Shown: positions 16,738-26,379, counted from the stretch's first letter. The stretch is DNA of 64,000 bases from Streptomyces sp. S.PB5 (GCF_030403745.1 NZ_JAQMWP010000003.1:496001-560000), one strand, 5' to 3'. Program-made: numbers and translations. The notes: a model not told the origin generated them from the letters alone.

Positions 16738-16806
16738 GGGGAGGGGCTGTCGGTCGGCCACGGTGCCGACGCGGCTGGTCGCGGCCCCGCCGGATCCGCT
16801 CGGCGT

Positions 16807-17547
16807 TCAACCGTGTCGGCGCGCCAGGTACTCCTCGAACGTGCCCTTGCCCACCGCGTGTCCGGGCGCGAGATGTCCGCCCGCCCGGAACGCGCGGTAC
16901 GCCTTGCCGAACAGCCGCACATTCAGCACGGCCCGCTTGCGGCCGCTCGCCTTCAGATAGGCCCGAGCCAGCGAATCGAAGGAACGCACCTCGGGCCCGC
17001 CCATGTCCGTCACCCGTCCCGCGGGCGGTGCCGCCGCCAACTCGGCCAGCCGGTCGGCGACTTCGGCCACCTCGATGGGCTGGTCGCTCATTCCCGCGGG
17101 CAGCAGCATGACCGGCGACTTGGCCATCGCCCGCAGCACCCGCACCACCAGATCGTGGAACTGGGTCGCCCGCAGCACGGTCCACCCCAGCCCCGACTCC
17201 TCGATCTGCTTCTCCACGGCGAGCTTGATCCGGTAGTAGGGGAAGGGCACTTGGTCGACACCGACGATCGAGATGTAGAGGAAGTGCCGCACCCCCGCCT
17301 GCTGTGCCGCCGCGATCAGGTGTGCCGCCGCCTTCTCGTCCCCGCCGGTCTGCGAGGACGCGCAGTGCACGATCGTGTCCACGCCCGCGACGGCGGCGTC
17401 CAGCGCGGCACCGCCCTCGCGCAGGTCGACGGCGTACGGCTGTGCGTGCCGGCTGAGCACCCGCACCTCGTGTCCGTCCGCGCGCAGCCGCTCGGTGACG
17501 AGCCGGCCGAGTGTGCCGGTGCCGCCGGTCACCAGGATCGTGGTCAT
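16807..17547 (-). CDS. NAD(P)-binding NmrA-like oxidoreductase/epimerase-type protein
   Basis: 246 aa. The Rossmann motif VTGGTGTLGRLVTERL starts at residue 6; VDTIVHCASSQ and the YISIVGVDQVPFPYYRIKLAVEKQI block follow. The SDR YxxxK pair appears as Y(Y)RIK in the atypical form seen in NmrA/YwnB-like proteins. Such proteins bind NAD(P) and act as reductases or redox sensors. It lies 91 bases downstream of a SigJ-type sigma factor gene on the opposite side of a shared promoter-free gap; both are on the minus strand with the sigma gene upstream, so they may be co-transcribed. Confidence 0.88.
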   Translation of the reverse strand: MTTILVTGGTGTLGRLVTERLRADGHEVRVLSRHAQPYAVDLREGGAALDAAVAGVDTIVHCASSQTGGDEKAAAHLIAAAQQAGVRHFLYISIVGVDQVPFPYYRIKLAVEKQIEESGLGWTVLRATQFHDLVVRVLRAMAKSPVMLLPAGMSDQPIEVAEVADRLAELAAAPPAGRVTDMGGPEVRSFDSLARAYLKASGRKRAVLNVRLFGKAYRAFRAGGHLAPGHAVGKGTFEEYLARRHG

Positions 17548-17638
17548 GCTGGTCAGTCCCTTCGAAGGCCGGACGCCCCCGGTCGGGGCGCCCCTCGTCA
17601 GCTGGGACCGGGCAGCCCCCGGGAAATGTGACAGTCGG

Positions 17639-18526
17639 CTAGGAGGCGGCGAGCTGACCGCGTACGAACTCCAGCTTGTCGGGGTTGAGCACGGCCCGCA
17701 GGTCGGTGATCAGCCCGTCCCGTGCGTCGAAGGTGAGTACGGCGGCGAGTGTGTCGCCGGCCCACAGGGCGACCCCGGTCGCGCCGTTGACCTCGGCGGT
17801 CGCGAAGCGCAGGTCCGCGCCCCACTTCTGCCAGGCGCCCAGGGCGAAGCGGATGACCTTGTCGCGTCCCTGGACGGGCCGCAGGGCCGCGGAGACCTTG
17901 CCGCCGCCGTCGCTCCACCAGGTGACGTCGGCGGCGAGGAGCTTCTCCAGCCCGGCGAGGTCGCCTTCCCGGGCCGCGGTGACGAAGGAGGCGAGCAGTT
18001 CCTCCCGGCGCCGGGGTGCGGCGGCGAAGCGGGACTCGGGCTCGCCCACCCGTCGTACCGCTCTGCGGTGCAGCTGACGGCAGTTGGCCTCGGTCAGGTC
18101 GAGCACCTCGGCGATCGCCCGGTAGCCGTAGGCGAAGGCCTCCCGCAGGACGTACACCGCCCGCTCGGTCGGGGTGAGCCGTTCCAGCAGGACGAGCAGT
18201 GCCATGGACACGGCGTCGAGCTGTTCGGCGGATTCCAGGGGGCCGAGGGTGCCGTCGGAGGTGACGACGGGCTCGGGCAGCCAGCTGCCGACGTACTGCT
18301 CGCGGCGTGCCCGTGCGGAGGTCAGCCGGGTGAGGCAGAGGTTGGTGACGACCTTGGCGAGCCAGGCCCCGAGGTGTTCGATGGCGGCGCGGTCGGCGCC
18401 GCTGAAGCGGAGATAGGCGTCCTGGACGGTGTCCTCGGCCTCTTCCGCGGAGCCCAGCATGCGATAGGCCAGGCCGAACAGCCGGGGGCGGTGGCTCTCG
18501 AACTCGTCGGCGATCGCGCTCGTCAT
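17639..18526 (-). CDS. ECF sigma factor, SigJ type with SnoaL-like C-terminal domain
   Basis: 295 aa from ATG 18526, which has AGGGTGA 6 bases upstream; a longer start would translate a 14-bp tandem repeat. Region 2 is FESHRPRLFGLAYRMLGSAEEAEDTVQDAYLR (residues 8-40). Region 4 is LTPTERAVYVLREAFAYGYRAIAEVLDLTEANCRQLHRRA (about 120-160). A SnoaL/NTF2-like domain (about 185-290) follows, with WWSDGGGKVSAALRPVQGRDKVIRF. This is the ECF41/SigJ layout, in which the C-terminal domain replaces an anti-sigma factor and controls activity. ECF41 genes usually sit beside oxidoreductase or carboxymuconolactone genes, which fits the NmrA-like neighbour. Confidence 0.92.
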   Translation of the reverse strand: MTSAIADEFESHRPRLFGLAYRMLGSAEEAEDTVQDAYLRFSGADRAAIEHLGAWLAKVVTNLCLTRLTSARARREQYVGSWLPEPVVTSDGTLGPLESAEQLDAVSMALLVLLERLTPTERAVYVLREAFAYGYRAIAEVLDLTEANCRQLHRRAVRRVGEPESRFAAAPRRREELLASFVTAAREGDLAGLEKLLAADVTWWSDGGGKVSAALRPVQGRDKVIRFALGAWQKWGADLRFATAEVNGATGVALWAGDTLAAVLTFDARDGLITDLRAVLNPDKLEFVRGQLAAS

Positions 18527-18546
18527 GCGTTTCACCCTGCCAGACG

Positions 18547-18600
18547 CGGGTGCACGGACACGGGTGCCCGGACCCGGTGCCCGGACACGGGTGCTGAGAG
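18547..18600. repeat. 14-bp tandem repeat upstream of SigJ-type gene
   Basis: Nearly four copies of a 14-bp unit close to CGGGTGCCCGGACA begin at 18547, 18561, 18575 and 18588 (the third is 13 bp). They lie 20 bases upstream of the sigma-factor start. The rest of the 557-base gap (18527-19083) holds a GGACT..AGTCC inverted repeat (18678-18696) and the FMN riboswitch. Confidence 0.8.
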
Positions 18601-18810
18601 GCCCGGCGGCGGGCAAGGGCCGTCGTCACCGCCGCCGGACCGGTCCATGGAGATCCTCAAGGGATGAGATCCAAAAAGGACTAGACCAGAGAGTCCTACA
18701 GGTGGGGCCGGGTTGAGAAGTCCAGGGAGGGCACCTGTGAGCCACTCCACATCACTCACCCGTATGGACCTCGATCGGCCGTGGCACACTGGCTCTGTAC
18801 CTAAAGCAGC

Positions 18811-18937
18811 GCACTCCGGGGTCGGTGAAAGTCCGAACCGGCGGTTACAGTCCGCGACCCGACCGCTTCCAGCGGCCGGTTGACCAGGTGAAATTCCTGG
18901 ACCGACGGTTAAAGTCCGGATGGGAGGCAGTGCGCGG
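18811..18937 (+). promoter_or_regulatory. FMN riboswitch (RFN element)
   Basis: The conserved RFN blocks are present in order: GGGGTCGGTGAAAGTCCGAA, CCGGCGGTTACAGTCCGCGACCCG, a variable arm, GGTGAAATTCCTGGACCGACGG, TTAAAGTCCGGATGGGAGGCAGTG. It ends about 145 bases before ribE. FMN binding should reduce expression of the riboflavin operon. Boundaries are approximate. Confidence 0.96.
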
Positions 18938-19083
18938 CGGGCGGGCATTCATGCGCGTCGCCGTAACTACTCGTCCGAGCGGACGGGTCTGTCCGGCGTC
19001 GCCCCCGGTGCCCCTGCTCGTATCTTCTGTCGTCATCGACAGCCCCGGAGTCCGTGCCCCGATGTGGCAGGAGGACCCGGGAA

Positions 19084-19689
19084 GTGTTCACCGGAATCGT
19101 CGAAGAGCTGGGCGAGATCACCGCCGTCGAGAACCTCGGCGACGCGTGTCGCTTCCGCGTGCGGGGCCCCGTCGTCACCGAGGGCGCGAAGCACGGAGAT
19201 TCCATCGCGGTCAACGGCGTGTGCCTCACCGTCGTGGAGCACGAGGACGACTGGTTCACCGCCGACGTCATGGCGGAGACCCTCAACCGCTCCAGCCTCG
19301 GCGCCCTCGCCGCCGGCTCCCGCGTCAACCTGGAGCGCCCCACCGCCGTCGGCGCCCGCCTCGGCGGCCACATCGTGCAGGGGCACGTGGACGGCACCGG
19401 CCAGGTCCTGGAGCGCAAGCCCTCCGAGAACTGGGAGATCATCAAGATCGCCCTCCCGGCGGACCTCACGCGCTATGTCGTGGAGAAGGGCTCCATCACC
19501 GTCGACGGCATCAGCCTCACCGTCGTCGACGCCGGCCCCGACTACTTCACGGTCAGCCTCATCCCGACCACCCTCGCCCTGACCACGCTCGGCATCAAGC
19601 AGCCCGGCGACCCGGTCAACCTCGAGGTCGACATCGTCGCCAAGTACGTCGAGCGCCTGCTCGCGAGCACGCAGGGAGCGGGCAGGTGA
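19084..19689 (+). CDS. ribE: Riboflavin synthase, alpha subunit
   Basis: 201 aa from a GTG with AGGAGG 9 bases upstream ([12 protein letters not shown]). It has the two-fold internal repeat of riboflavin synthase: FTGIVEELG....NGVCLTVV in the first half (residues 1-90) and [12 protein letters not shown]...VDGISLTVV in the second (95-185). It makes riboflavin from two molecules of 6,7-dimethyl-8-ribityllumazine. First gene of the FMN-riboswitch operon; its stop overlaps the ribM start (GTGA). Confidence 0.97.
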   Translation: MFTGIVEELGEITAVENLGDACRFRVRGPVVTEGAKHGDSIAVNGVCLTVVEHEDDWFTADVMAETLNRSSLGALAAGSRVNLERPTAVGARLGGHIVQGHVDGTGQVLERKPSENWEIIKIALPADLTRYVVEKGSITVDGISLTVVDAGPDYFTVSLIPTTLALTTLGIKQPGDPVNLEVDIVAKYVERLLASTQGAGR

Positions 19690-20327
19690 ACTCGCTGAAC
19701 TCCGAGGCCTTCACCCTCTTCGGCCAGCACATCCTCTGGTCGGACATGATCGGCAACATCACAGGCCTGATCGCCCTCGCCCTCGGCTGGCGGCGATCCA
19801 TCTGGAGCTGGCCCGTCCAGTTCCTGGCCGGCCTCATCCTCTTCGGCGCCTTCTACGGCCATCTGACCGGCAGCGCGGGCAAGCAGGCGATCGTCATGGT
19901 CGTCGCCCTGTACGGCTGGTGGCAGTGGAACCGCAACAAGGGCCAGGACGGCAAGGGCCACATCACCCCGCGCTTCGCCACCTGGACCGAGCGTGGCGTC
20001 ATGGTCGGCGCGGCCGCCGCCGGCACCGTCGCGGTGGCGCTGCTGTTCAAGGCGTACCCGAGCCTGTCCTGGGACCCTTGGCCGGACGCGTACATCTTCG
20101 TCGGCACGATCGTCGCCATGTACGCCCAGGCGCGCGGCATGGTCGAGTTCTGGTTCGCCTGGCTGCTGGTCGACCTGGTGGGCGTCCCGCTGAACTTCGC
20201 CAACGGCTACGCCTTCTCCGGCTTCGTCTACGTCATCTACGGCGCGCTCGTCCTGTGGGGCATGCGCGACTGGTGGCTGCGCTCCCGCCAGGGCACGCGG
20301 CCCGCTCTGGAAGGAGCGCCGGCATGA
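19686..20327 (+). CDS. ribM: Riboflavin transporter of the PnuC family (RibM/PnuX)
   Basis: 213 aa from GTG 19686 overlapping the ribE stop. About seven membrane segments (for example [10 protein letters not shown] and [21 protein letters not shown]) with the WxxxxxD and Trp-rich features of PnuC carriers. PnuC proteins usually carry nicotinamide riboside, but members inside riboflavin operons of Streptomyces davaonensis and Corynebacterium have been shown to carry riboflavin. Its place between ribE and ribBA under an FMN riboswitch supports that role. Confidence 0.88.
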   Translation: MNSLNSEAFTLFGQHILWSDMIGNITGLIALALGWRRSIWSWPVQFLAGLILFGAFYGHLTGSAGKQAIVMVVALYGWWQWNRNKGQDGKGHITPRFATWTERGVMVGAAAAGTVAVALLFKAYPSLSWDPWPDAYIFVGTIVAMYAQARGMVEFWFAWLLVDLVGVPLNFANGYAFSGFVYVIYGALVLWGMRDWWLRSRQGTRPALEGAPA

Positions 20328-21613
20328 GTGCGGCACCGATCCTGTACAGCACGGACAACGTCGAGGACTTCGCGCTCGACCCGATCGAGCAGGCCATCGC
20401 CGACATGGCGGCCGGCCGGCCGATCGTGGTCGTCGACGACGAGGACCGCGAGAACGAGGGCGACCTCGTCGTCGCGGCCGAGAAGGTCACCCCCGAGATC
20501 GTGGCCTTCATGATGAGCGAGTGCCGCGGACTGATCTGCGCCCCCATGGAGGGCGGGGAACTGGACCGGCTGAAGCTGCCGCAGATGGTCGAGGACAACA
20601 CCGAGCAGATGAAGACGGCGTTCACCGTCTCCGTCGACGCCTCCGGCACCCACGGCGTGACCACCGGCATCTCGGCCTCCGACCGCGCCACCACGCTCCA
20701 GCTGCTCGCCAGCGGTGACGCCGAGCCGGCCGACTTCGTCCGCCCCGGCCACATCTTCCCGCTGCGCGCCCAGCCCGGCGGGGTGCTGGTCCGCAACGGC
20801 CACACCGAGGCCGCCGTCGACCTCGCGCGCCTCGCGGGCCTGCGCCCGGCCGGTGCGATCGTCGAGATCGCCGGCGAGGACGGCCGGATGCTGCGCCTGC
20901 CGGAGCTGATCCCGTTCGCCCGCAAGCACGGCCTGACGATCATCTCCATCGAGGACCTGATCGCCTACCGCCGGACCGCGGAGCCCACCGTCCGCCGCGA
21001 GGCCGAGGTCCGGCTCCCCACCTCCCACGGCGAGTTCACGGCGTACGGCTACCGCTCCACGGTCGACGGCGTCGAGCATGTCGCCCTCGTCCACGGTGAG
21101 ATCGGCGGCGGCGAGGACGTCCTGGTCCGCGTCCACTCCGAGTGCCTGACCGGCGACATCTTCGGCTCCGCCCGCTGCGACTGCGGCCCCCAGCTCAACG
21201 CCTCCCTGGACCGCATCCAGGCCGAGGGCAGGGGAGTGGTGGTGTACCTGCGCGGCCACGAGGGGCGCGGCATCGGCCTGCTGTCCAAGCTCCGCGCGTA
21301 CGAGCTCCAGGAGCGCGGCCGGGACACCCTCGACGCCAACCTGGAGCTCGGTCTGCCCGCCGACGCCCGGGACTACGGCGCCGGCGCCCAGATCCTGGAC
21401 GACCTCGGCGTGCGCAGTGTGCGCCTGATGACCAACAACCCCGACAAGTCCGAGGCCCTCGTGCGCCACGGACTCAAGGTCAACGGCCGCGAGCCGATGC
21501 CCGTACAGGCGGGCGAGCACAACCTCCGCTACCTGCGCACCAAGCGGGACCGGATGGGCCACGACCTGCCCTGGCTGGACACGGCCCCCGTGTCCACCTG
21601 CAGCAACCAGTAA
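20324..21613 (+). CDS. ribBA: Bifunctional DHBP synthase / GTP cyclohydrolase II
   Basis: 429 aa, ATG overlapping the ribM stop (ATGA). The N-terminal DHBP synthase domain (about residues 20-220) contains [26 protein letters not shown] and a long [13 protein letters not shown] block. The C-terminal GTP cyclohydrolase II domain (about 225-420) has [21 protein letters not shown] with the three zinc Cys, then [12 protein letters not shown] and the MTNNPDK loop. Both domains appear catalytically complete. It supplies the two precursors of the riboflavin pathway. Confidence 0.97.
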   Translation: MSAAPILYSTDNVEDFALDPIEQAIADMAAGRPIVVVDDEDRENEGDLVVAAEKVTPEIVAFMMSECRGLICAPMEGGELDRLKLPQMVEDNTEQMKTAFTVSVDASGTHGVTTGISASDRATTLQLLASGDAEPADFVRPGHIFPLRAQPGGVLVRNGHTEAAVDLARLAGLRPAGAIVEIAGEDGRMLRLPELIPFARKHGLTIISIEDLIAYRRTAEPTVRREAEVRLPTSHGEFTAYGYRSTVDGVEHVALVHGEIGGGEDVLVRVHSECLTGDIFGSARCDCGPQLNASLDRIQAEGRGVVVYLRGHEGRGIGLLSKLRAYELQERGRDTLDANLELGLPADARDYGAGAQILDDLGVRSVRLMTNNPDKSEALVRHGLKVNGREPMPVQAGEHNLRYLRTKRDRMGHDLPWLDTAPVSTCSNQ

Positions 21614-21633
21614 TCACTAGGAGAGCGAAGAAC

Positions 21634-22119
21634 GTGAGCGGCAAGGGTGCACCGGAGCTGTCCGTACGCAATGTGGGTGACCTGCGGGTCGCCGTCATCG
21701 CGGCGCAGTGGCACGAGAAGGTGATGGACGGTCTGGTGAACGGCGCCCTGCGCGCCCTGCACGACCTGGGGATCGACGAGCCGACCCTGCTCAGGGTCCC
21801 CGGCAGCTGGGAGCTCCCGGTCGTCGCCAAGGTGCTGGCCGGGCGGGGCTACGACGCGATCGTCGCCCTCGGTGTCGTCATCCGCGGCGGCACCCCGCAC
21901 TTCGAGTACGTGTGCCAGGGCGTGACCCAGGGCCTCACCCAGGTCTCCGTCGAGACCGGCGTCCCCGTCGGCATGGGCGTGCTGACCTGCGACACCGAGG
22001 AGCAGGCCCTGGACCGCGCCGGGATCGAGGGCTCCCACGAGGACAAGGGGCACGAGGCGGTGACGGCGGCGGTGGCGACCGCGGCCACCCTCCGCTCAGT
22101 ATCTGAACCGTGGCGCTGA
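21634..22119 (+). CDS. ribH: 6,7-dimethyl-8-ribityllumazine synthase
   Basis: 161 aa from GTG 21634, with AGGAGAG 9 bases upstream. Lumazine synthase motifs: [49 protein letters not shown] and [16 protein letters not shown]. The His in TPHFEY is the catalytic residue. It condenses the ribBA products' descendants to the substrate of RibE. No ribD (deaminase/reductase) is in this operon, so that step must be encoded elsewhere. Confidence 0.97.
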   Translation: MSGKGAPELSVRNVGDLRVAVIAAQWHEKVMDGLVNGALRALHDLGIDEPTLLRVPGSWELPVVAKVLAGRGYDAIVALGVVIRGGTPHFEYVCQGVTQGLTQVSVETGVPVGMGVLTCDTEEQALDRAGIEGSHEDKGHEAVTAAVATAATLRSVSEPWR

Positions 22120-22153
22120 CGGACGGCGGGTGTGGCATAGGCTGAGCGTCACC

Positions 22154-22426
22154 ATGTCCAAGAAGACGTTCGAGGAGCTCTTCGCCGAGCTCCAGCACAA
22201 GGCCGCCAACGGCGATCCCGCCACTTCCCGCACCGCAGAGCTGGTCGGCAAGGGTGTCCATGCCATCGGCAAGAAGGTCGTCGAGGAGGCCGCCGAGGTC
22301 TGGATGGCCGCCGAGTACGAGGGCAAGGAGGCGGCCGCCGAGGAGATCTCGCAGCTGCTGTACCACGTCCAGGTGATGATGGTCGCCCGCGGCATCTCCC
22401 TGGACGACGTCTACGCCCATCTGTGA
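22154..22426 (+). CDS. hisE: Phosphoribosyl-ATP pyrophosphatase
   Basis: 90 aa from ATG 22154, the normal HisE length. The MazG-like helical fold is visible: [12 protein letters not shown], the acidic metal motif [19 protein letters not shown] and the closing [20 protein letters not shown]. It removes pyrophosphate in the second step of histidine synthesis. No good ribosome site is seen; TAGGCT at 22138-22143 could be a -10 box giving a very short leader. hisG follows after 58 bases. Confidence 0.95.
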   Translation: MSKKTFEELFAELQHKAANGDPATSRTAELVGKGVHAIGKKVVEEAAEVWMAAEYEGKEAAAEEISQLLYHVQVMMVARGISLDDVYAHL

Positions 22427-22484
22427 TCCCGCCAGTTCCGCACGACATCCCCATCACGCACATCACCCAAAGGAAGCCGACCTC

Positions 22485-23342
22485 ATGCTGCGCATCGCCG
22501 TCCCCAACAAGGGTTCCCTCTCAGGCCCTGCGGCGGAGATGCTGCATGAGGCCGGCTACCAGCAGCGCCGGGAGTCCAAGGAGCTCAGGATCGTCGACCC
22601 GGGCAACGAGGTCGAGTTCTTCTACCTCCGCCCCCGCGACATCGCGATCTACGTCTCCTCCGGCCGCCTCGACATCGGCATCACCGGCCGCGATCTGCTG
22701 ATCGACTCCGGCGCCAGGGCCGAGGAGATCCTCCCGCTCGGCTTCGCCCGCTCCACGTTCCGCTTCGCCGCCAAGCCCGGCACCGCGAGCGGAGTGCAGG
22801 ACCTCAAGGGCAAGACGGTCGCCACCTCCTACGAGGGCATCGTCGAGGGCCACCTCGTCGACGTCGGCGTCGACGCCTCCGTGGTCCACCTCGACGGCGC
22901 CGTCGAGACCGCCATCGAGCTCGGTGTCGCCGAGGTCATCGCGGACGTCGTCGAGACCGGCACCAGCCTGCGCAACGCGGGCCTGGAGGTCTTCGGCGAG
23001 CCGATCATGAAGTCCGAGGCCGTCGTGATCCGCCGCACCGACGCGGACACCTCCTCGGAGAATGAGCCCAAGGTCCAGCAGTTCCTGCGCCGCCTCCAGG
23101 GCGTCCTGGTCGCCCGGACCTACGTGATGATGGACTACGACTGCCGCGTCGAGCAGCTGGAGAAGGCCGTCGCGCTGACCCCCGGTCTCGAGTCCCCGAC
23201 CGTCTCCCCGCTGCACAACGAGGGCTGGGTCGCCGTCCGCGCGATGGTCCCCGCCAAGGAGGCGCAGCGGATCATGGACGACCTGTACGACATCGGCGCG
23301 CGGGCCATCCTGACGACGGCCATCCACGCCTGCCGTCTCTGA
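22485..23342 (+). CDS. hisG: ATP phosphoribosyltransferase (long form)
   Basis: 285 aa. Motifs of the HisG catalytic domain: LRIAVPNKGSLSGPAAEML, DIGITGRDLL, KTVATSYEGIVEGHLVD and VADVVETGTSLRNAGL. The regulatory HisG_C domain at about 210-285 (VMMDYDCRVEQLEKA..LTPGLESPTV) indicates the hexameric, histidine-inhibited form. First committed step of histidine synthesis. AAAGGA precedes the ATG by 8 bases. Co-transcribed with hisE and probably with the PH-domain gene 14 bases downstream. Confidence 0.97.
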   Translation: MLRIAVPNKGSLSGPAAEMLHEAGYQQRRESKELRIVDPGNEVEFFYLRPRDIAIYVSSGRLDIGITGRDLLIDSGARAEEILPLGFARSTFRFAAKPGTASGVQDLKGKTVATSYEGIVEGHLVDVGVDASVVHLDGAVETAIELGVAEVIADVVETGTSLRNAGLEVFGEPIMKSEAVVIRRTDADTSSENEPKVQQFLRRLQGVLVARTYVMMDYDCRVEQLEKAVALTPGLESPTVSPLHNEGWVAVRAMVPAKEAQRIMDDLYDIGARAILTTAIHACRL

Positions 23343-23356
23343 GGTGTCCCGGAGCC

Positions 23357-23800
23357 ATGTCCGACCTTCCTGACCTCCCCGTCACCTTCCGGCCGGGGCG
23401 CACCCGGGCCGTCCTGCTCTCCGCCGCCGTCGCGATCTTCGTCACGATCACCGTGATCGCGCTGCTGCTGGAGAAGCTCGGCCCGGGCGAGCGCCTGAGC
23501 TTCGTCTTCACGGCGGCGCTCCTCGCCGGGGTGCTCGCCCTGCTCGCCCGCGTCAAGGTGGTCGCCGACCAGTCCGGTGTCACCGTCGTGAACATCGCGA
23601 GCAGGCGGCACCTGGACTGGGCCGAGATCGTCCAGGTCAATCTGCGGCCCGGCGACCCGTGGGTGTTCCTCAACCTCACCGACGGCACCAGCCTGCCCGC
23701 CCTGGGCATTCAGCCGGGCATCGCCAAACAGCAGGCCATCGCCGACGCCCGCGCGCTGCGGGCGCTCGTCGAGGCCCGCACCCCGGGGGATCTGCCGTAG
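23357..23800 (+). CDS. PH-domain (Bac_PH) membrane protein
   Basis: 147 aa. Two hydrophobic segments (about residues 16-38 and 48-65) precede a bacterial PH-like domain (about 70-145) with VVADQSGVTVVNIASRRHLDWAEIVQV and a Trp-containing strand VFLNLTDGTSLPALGI. Such proteins are conserved behind hisEG in streptomycetes, as far as I recall; the function is unknown. It is the last gene of the his transcript, followed by a strong terminator. Confidence 0.85.
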   Translation: MSDLPDLPVTFRPGRTRAVLLSAAVAIFVTITVIALLLEKLGPGERLSFVFTAALLAGVLALLARVKVVADQSGVTVVNIASRRHLDWAEIVQVNLRPGDPWVFLNLTDGTSLPALGIQPGIAKQQAIADARALRALVEARTPGDLP

Positions 23801-23825
23801 AGGGCCATGTCTTGATTAATCTGTT

Positions 23826-23854
23826 GGCGGAGGCGTTTTCGTGACGCCTCCGCC
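23826..23854 (+). terminator. Rho-independent-type hairpin after the his/PH genes
   Basis: GGCGGAGGCG (23826-23835) and CGCCTCCGCC (23845-23854) form a perfect 10-bp stem with a 9-base loop, 25 bases after the stop. Confidence 0.85.
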
Positions 23855-23974
23855 GCTGATGTTCCCCCCGGTCTTCAGAGGCCCACTACCACCCGAGGAG
23901 TGATTCCCTCCAGCGATGGACGGATCGTCCTGTAGTACCTGCGCCGCCCCCTCCCGACATACCGAGGCGGCGGC

Positions 23975-25303
23975 ATGACCATCCCCCTGCTGCTGCTCGC
24001 AGCCGCCTTCCTGCTGATTCTCGCCAACGGCTTCTTCGTCGCCGCCGAGTTCGGCCTCGTCACGGTCGAGCGGCCGGACGCCGAGAAGGCCGCCGCCGAG
24101 GGCGACAAGCGAGCCCGAACGGTCGTGGAGTCGCTGAAGGAGCTCTCCTTCCAGCTCTCCGGCACCCAGCTCGGCATCACCATCACCTCCCTCGTCGTCG
24201 GCATGCTCGCCGAACCGGCGCTCGCGGAGCTTCTGCACGGCCCGTTCACCGCGGTCGGCGTTCCCGAGGGCGCCGTCTCCGGGGTCACCGTGGTCGTCGG
24301 CATGCTGCTGGCCTCCGCCGTGCAGATGGTGATCGGCGAACTCGTGCCCAAGAACTGGGCGGTGTCCAAGCCGCTCCAGGTCGCGCGCTTCGTCGCCGGC
24401 CCGCAGCACGCCTTCGCCCGGCTGTTCCGCCCGGTCATCGCCGCGCTGAACGCCGTCGCCAACCGACTCGTGCGCGCCCTGGGCGTCGAGCCCACCGAGG
24501 AGCTGGCCTCCGCCCGCACCCCCGGCGAACTCGTCTCCCTGGCCCGGCACTCGGCCCAGGCCGGCGCCCTGGAACAGGACACCGCCGACCTCTTCGTACG
24601 CACCCTGTCGCTCGCCGAACTGACCGCGCAGCACGTCATGACCCCGCGCGTGAAGGTCAGTTCGCTCCAGGCGTCCGCGACCGCCGAGGACGTGGTCAAC
24701 CTGACCCGCGCCACCGGCCTGTCCCGCTTCCCCGTCTACCGCGAGAAGATCGACGAGATCGTCGGCATGGTCCACCTCAAGGACGCCCTCGCCGTCCCCA
24801 CCCACGACCGGCTGCGCACCCCGGTCGCCCGGATCGCCCGCCCGGCGCTGCTGGTCCCGGAGACCCTCCCGGTCCAGCCCCTGCTGGCCCGGCTGCGCAG
24901 CGAGCAGCCCATCGCCGTCGTCGTCGACGAGTACGGCGGCACGGCCGGTGTGGTCACCCTGGAGGACATCGTCGAGGAGATCGTCGGCGAGGTCCGCGAC
25001 GAGCACGACGGCCAGGACGTCCCCGAACTCGCCGCCGCCCCCTCGGAGGACGGCAGGCCCGCCTGGGACGCCGACGGCAGCTGCCGCGTCGACATCCTCC
25101 AGCGCATAGGCCTCGACGTGCCCGAGGGACCGTACGAGACGGTCGCAGGCCTCGTCGCCGACCTGCTCGGCCGTATCCCGGCCGTCGGCGACCGCGCCGA
25201 ACTCCCCGGCTGGCGCCTCTCGGTCCGCCAGGTCGGCCACTACCGCGCCGAGCGCGTACGACTGGTCAGAACGGCCCCCGCGGTTGTGGAGGCCGCCCGA
25301 TGA
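23975..25303 (+). CDS. CNNM/HlyC-CorC family membrane protein with CBS domains
   Basis: 442 aa. DUF21 transmembrane domain at about residues 1-190 (opening LLLLAAAFLLILANGFFVAAEF; VIGELVPKNWAV), two CBS domains (about 210-335; VVNLTRATGLSRFPVYREKID, VVVDEYGGTAGVVTLEDIVEEIVGE) and a C-terminal CorC_HlyC domain (about 350-430). These proteins are linked to Mg2+/Co2+ efflux and membrane repair. It overlaps a second, shorter family member by 4 bases, suggesting a heteromeric pair. Confidence 0.92.
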   Translation: MTIPLLLLAAAFLLILANGFFVAAEFGLVTVERPDAEKAAAEGDKRARTVVESLKELSFQLSGTQLGITITSLVVGMLAEPALAELLHGPFTAVGVPEGAVSGVTVVVGMLLASAVQMVIGELVPKNWAVSKPLQVARFVAGPQHAFARLFRPVIAALNAVANRLVRALGVEPTEELASARTPGELVSLARHSAQAGALEQDTADLFVRTLSLAELTAQHVMTPRVKVSSLQASATAEDVVNLTRATGLSRFPVYREKIDEIVGMVHLKDALAVPTHDRLRTPVARIARPALLVPETLPVQPLLARLRSEQPIAVVVDEYGGTAGVVTLEDIVEEIVGEVRDEHDGQDVPELAAAPSEDGRPAWDADGSCRVDILQRIGLDVPEGPYETVAGLVADLLGRIPAVGDRAELPGWRLSVRQVGHYRAERVRLVRTAPAVVEAAR

Positions 25304-26379
25304 GCGTGCTCCAACTCCTGTTCGCCGCCCTGCTGGTCCTCGCCAACGGCTTCTTCGTCGGCGCCGAGTTCGCGCTGGTCTCCGTGCGCCGCAGCCAGAT
25401 CGAACCCCTCGGCACGGCCCGGGCACGCCAGGTGCTGTACGGCCTGGAGCGGCTGCCGCAGATGATGGCCGCGGCCCAATTCGGCATCACCGTCTGCTCG
25501 TTGACGCTGGGCGCGGTCGCCGAGCCGACGGTCGCGGGGCTCCTGGAGCCGGTCTTCGTGTGGATGCACCTGCCGCACGGCATGATCCACCCGCTCGGCT
25601 ATGTCATCGCCCTGGCGGCGGTGGTCTTCTTCCACCTCGTCATCGGCGAGATGGTCCCGAAGAACCTCGCGATGGCCGCCCCGGAGAAGGCCGCGCTGTG
25701 GCTGAGCCCGGGCCTGGTCGTCTTCGCCCGCTTCTGCAAGCCGATCACCATCGCCCTCGGCGCCGTCGCCCAGGGCATCCTGCGCCTCTTCCACGTCGAG
25801 CCCAAGGACGAGGTCGAGGCCGTCTTCACCAGCGAACAGCTCAACCGCCTCGTGGAGGACGCCGGCCAGGCGGGCCTGCTGGACCCCGAGGAGCAGGAAC
25901 GCCTCGAGGACGCCCTGGAGTTGGGCTCCCGCCCGGTCACGGACGTCCTGCTGAAGCGCGAGTCACTGGTGACGGTGGGCCCCTCGGTCACCCCGGGCCA
26001 GGTCGTCGAGCTGACCGCCCGCACCGGCTACTCCCGCTTCCCGGTGGTCGCCGAGAACGGCGCCTTCATGGGCTACCTCCACGTCAAGGACGTACTGGAC
26101 CTGGAGGAGTCCGAGCGGGCCGTACCGCAGCACCTGTGGCGCCCGATGACGACCCTCAGGGCCGAACTCCCGCTGGACGACGCCCTGACGGTCATGCGAC
26201 GCGCGGCGACGCACCTGGCCCAGGTCACGGACACGTCCGGCAAGGTGCTGGGCCTGGCGGCGCTGGAGGACGTACTGGAACTGCTGGTGGGCGAGGTCAC
26301 CGACCCGGCCCACCGGGACACACCGCAGACCAAGCTCACGGAACCAAGGACGAGCGACCCGGAGGAAGTACTGGCGTAG
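25300..26379 (+). CDS. CNNM family membrane protein with CBS domains (short form)
   Basis: 359 aa, ATG overlapping the upstream stop (ATGA). DUF21 domain (about 1-190; LANGFFVGAEFALVSVRRSQIE, VIGEMVPKNLAM) and a CBS pair (about 210-335) end shortly before the stop, so the CorC_HlyC domain present in the upstream paralogue is missing. This long/short tandem arrangement is common in actinobacteria. Probably the partner of the upstream protein in metal-ion efflux. Confidence 0.92.
   Translation: MSVLQLLFAALLVLANGFFVGAEFALVSVRRSQIEPLGTARARQVLYGLERLPQMMAAAQFGITVCSLTLGAVAEPTVAGLLEPVFVWMHLPHGMIHPLGYVIALAAVVFFHLVIGEMVPKNLAMAAPEKAALWLSPGLVVFARFCKPITIALGAVAQGILRLFHVEPKDEVEAVFTSEQLNRLVEDAGQAGLLDPEEQERLEDALELGSRPVTDVLLKRESLVTVGPSVTPGQVVELTARTGYSRFPVVAENGAFMGYLHVKDVLDLEESERAVPQHLWRPMTTLRAELPLDDALTVMRRAATHLAQVTDTSGKVLGLAALEDVLELLVGEVTDPAHRDTPQTKLTEPRTSDPEEVLA

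Noticed and set aside
18675..18690. Second DasR box near the SigJ-type gene
   Set aside because: AAAGGACTAGACCAGA agrees with the dre consensus at only about 10 of 16 positions and no amino-sugar gene is adjacent.
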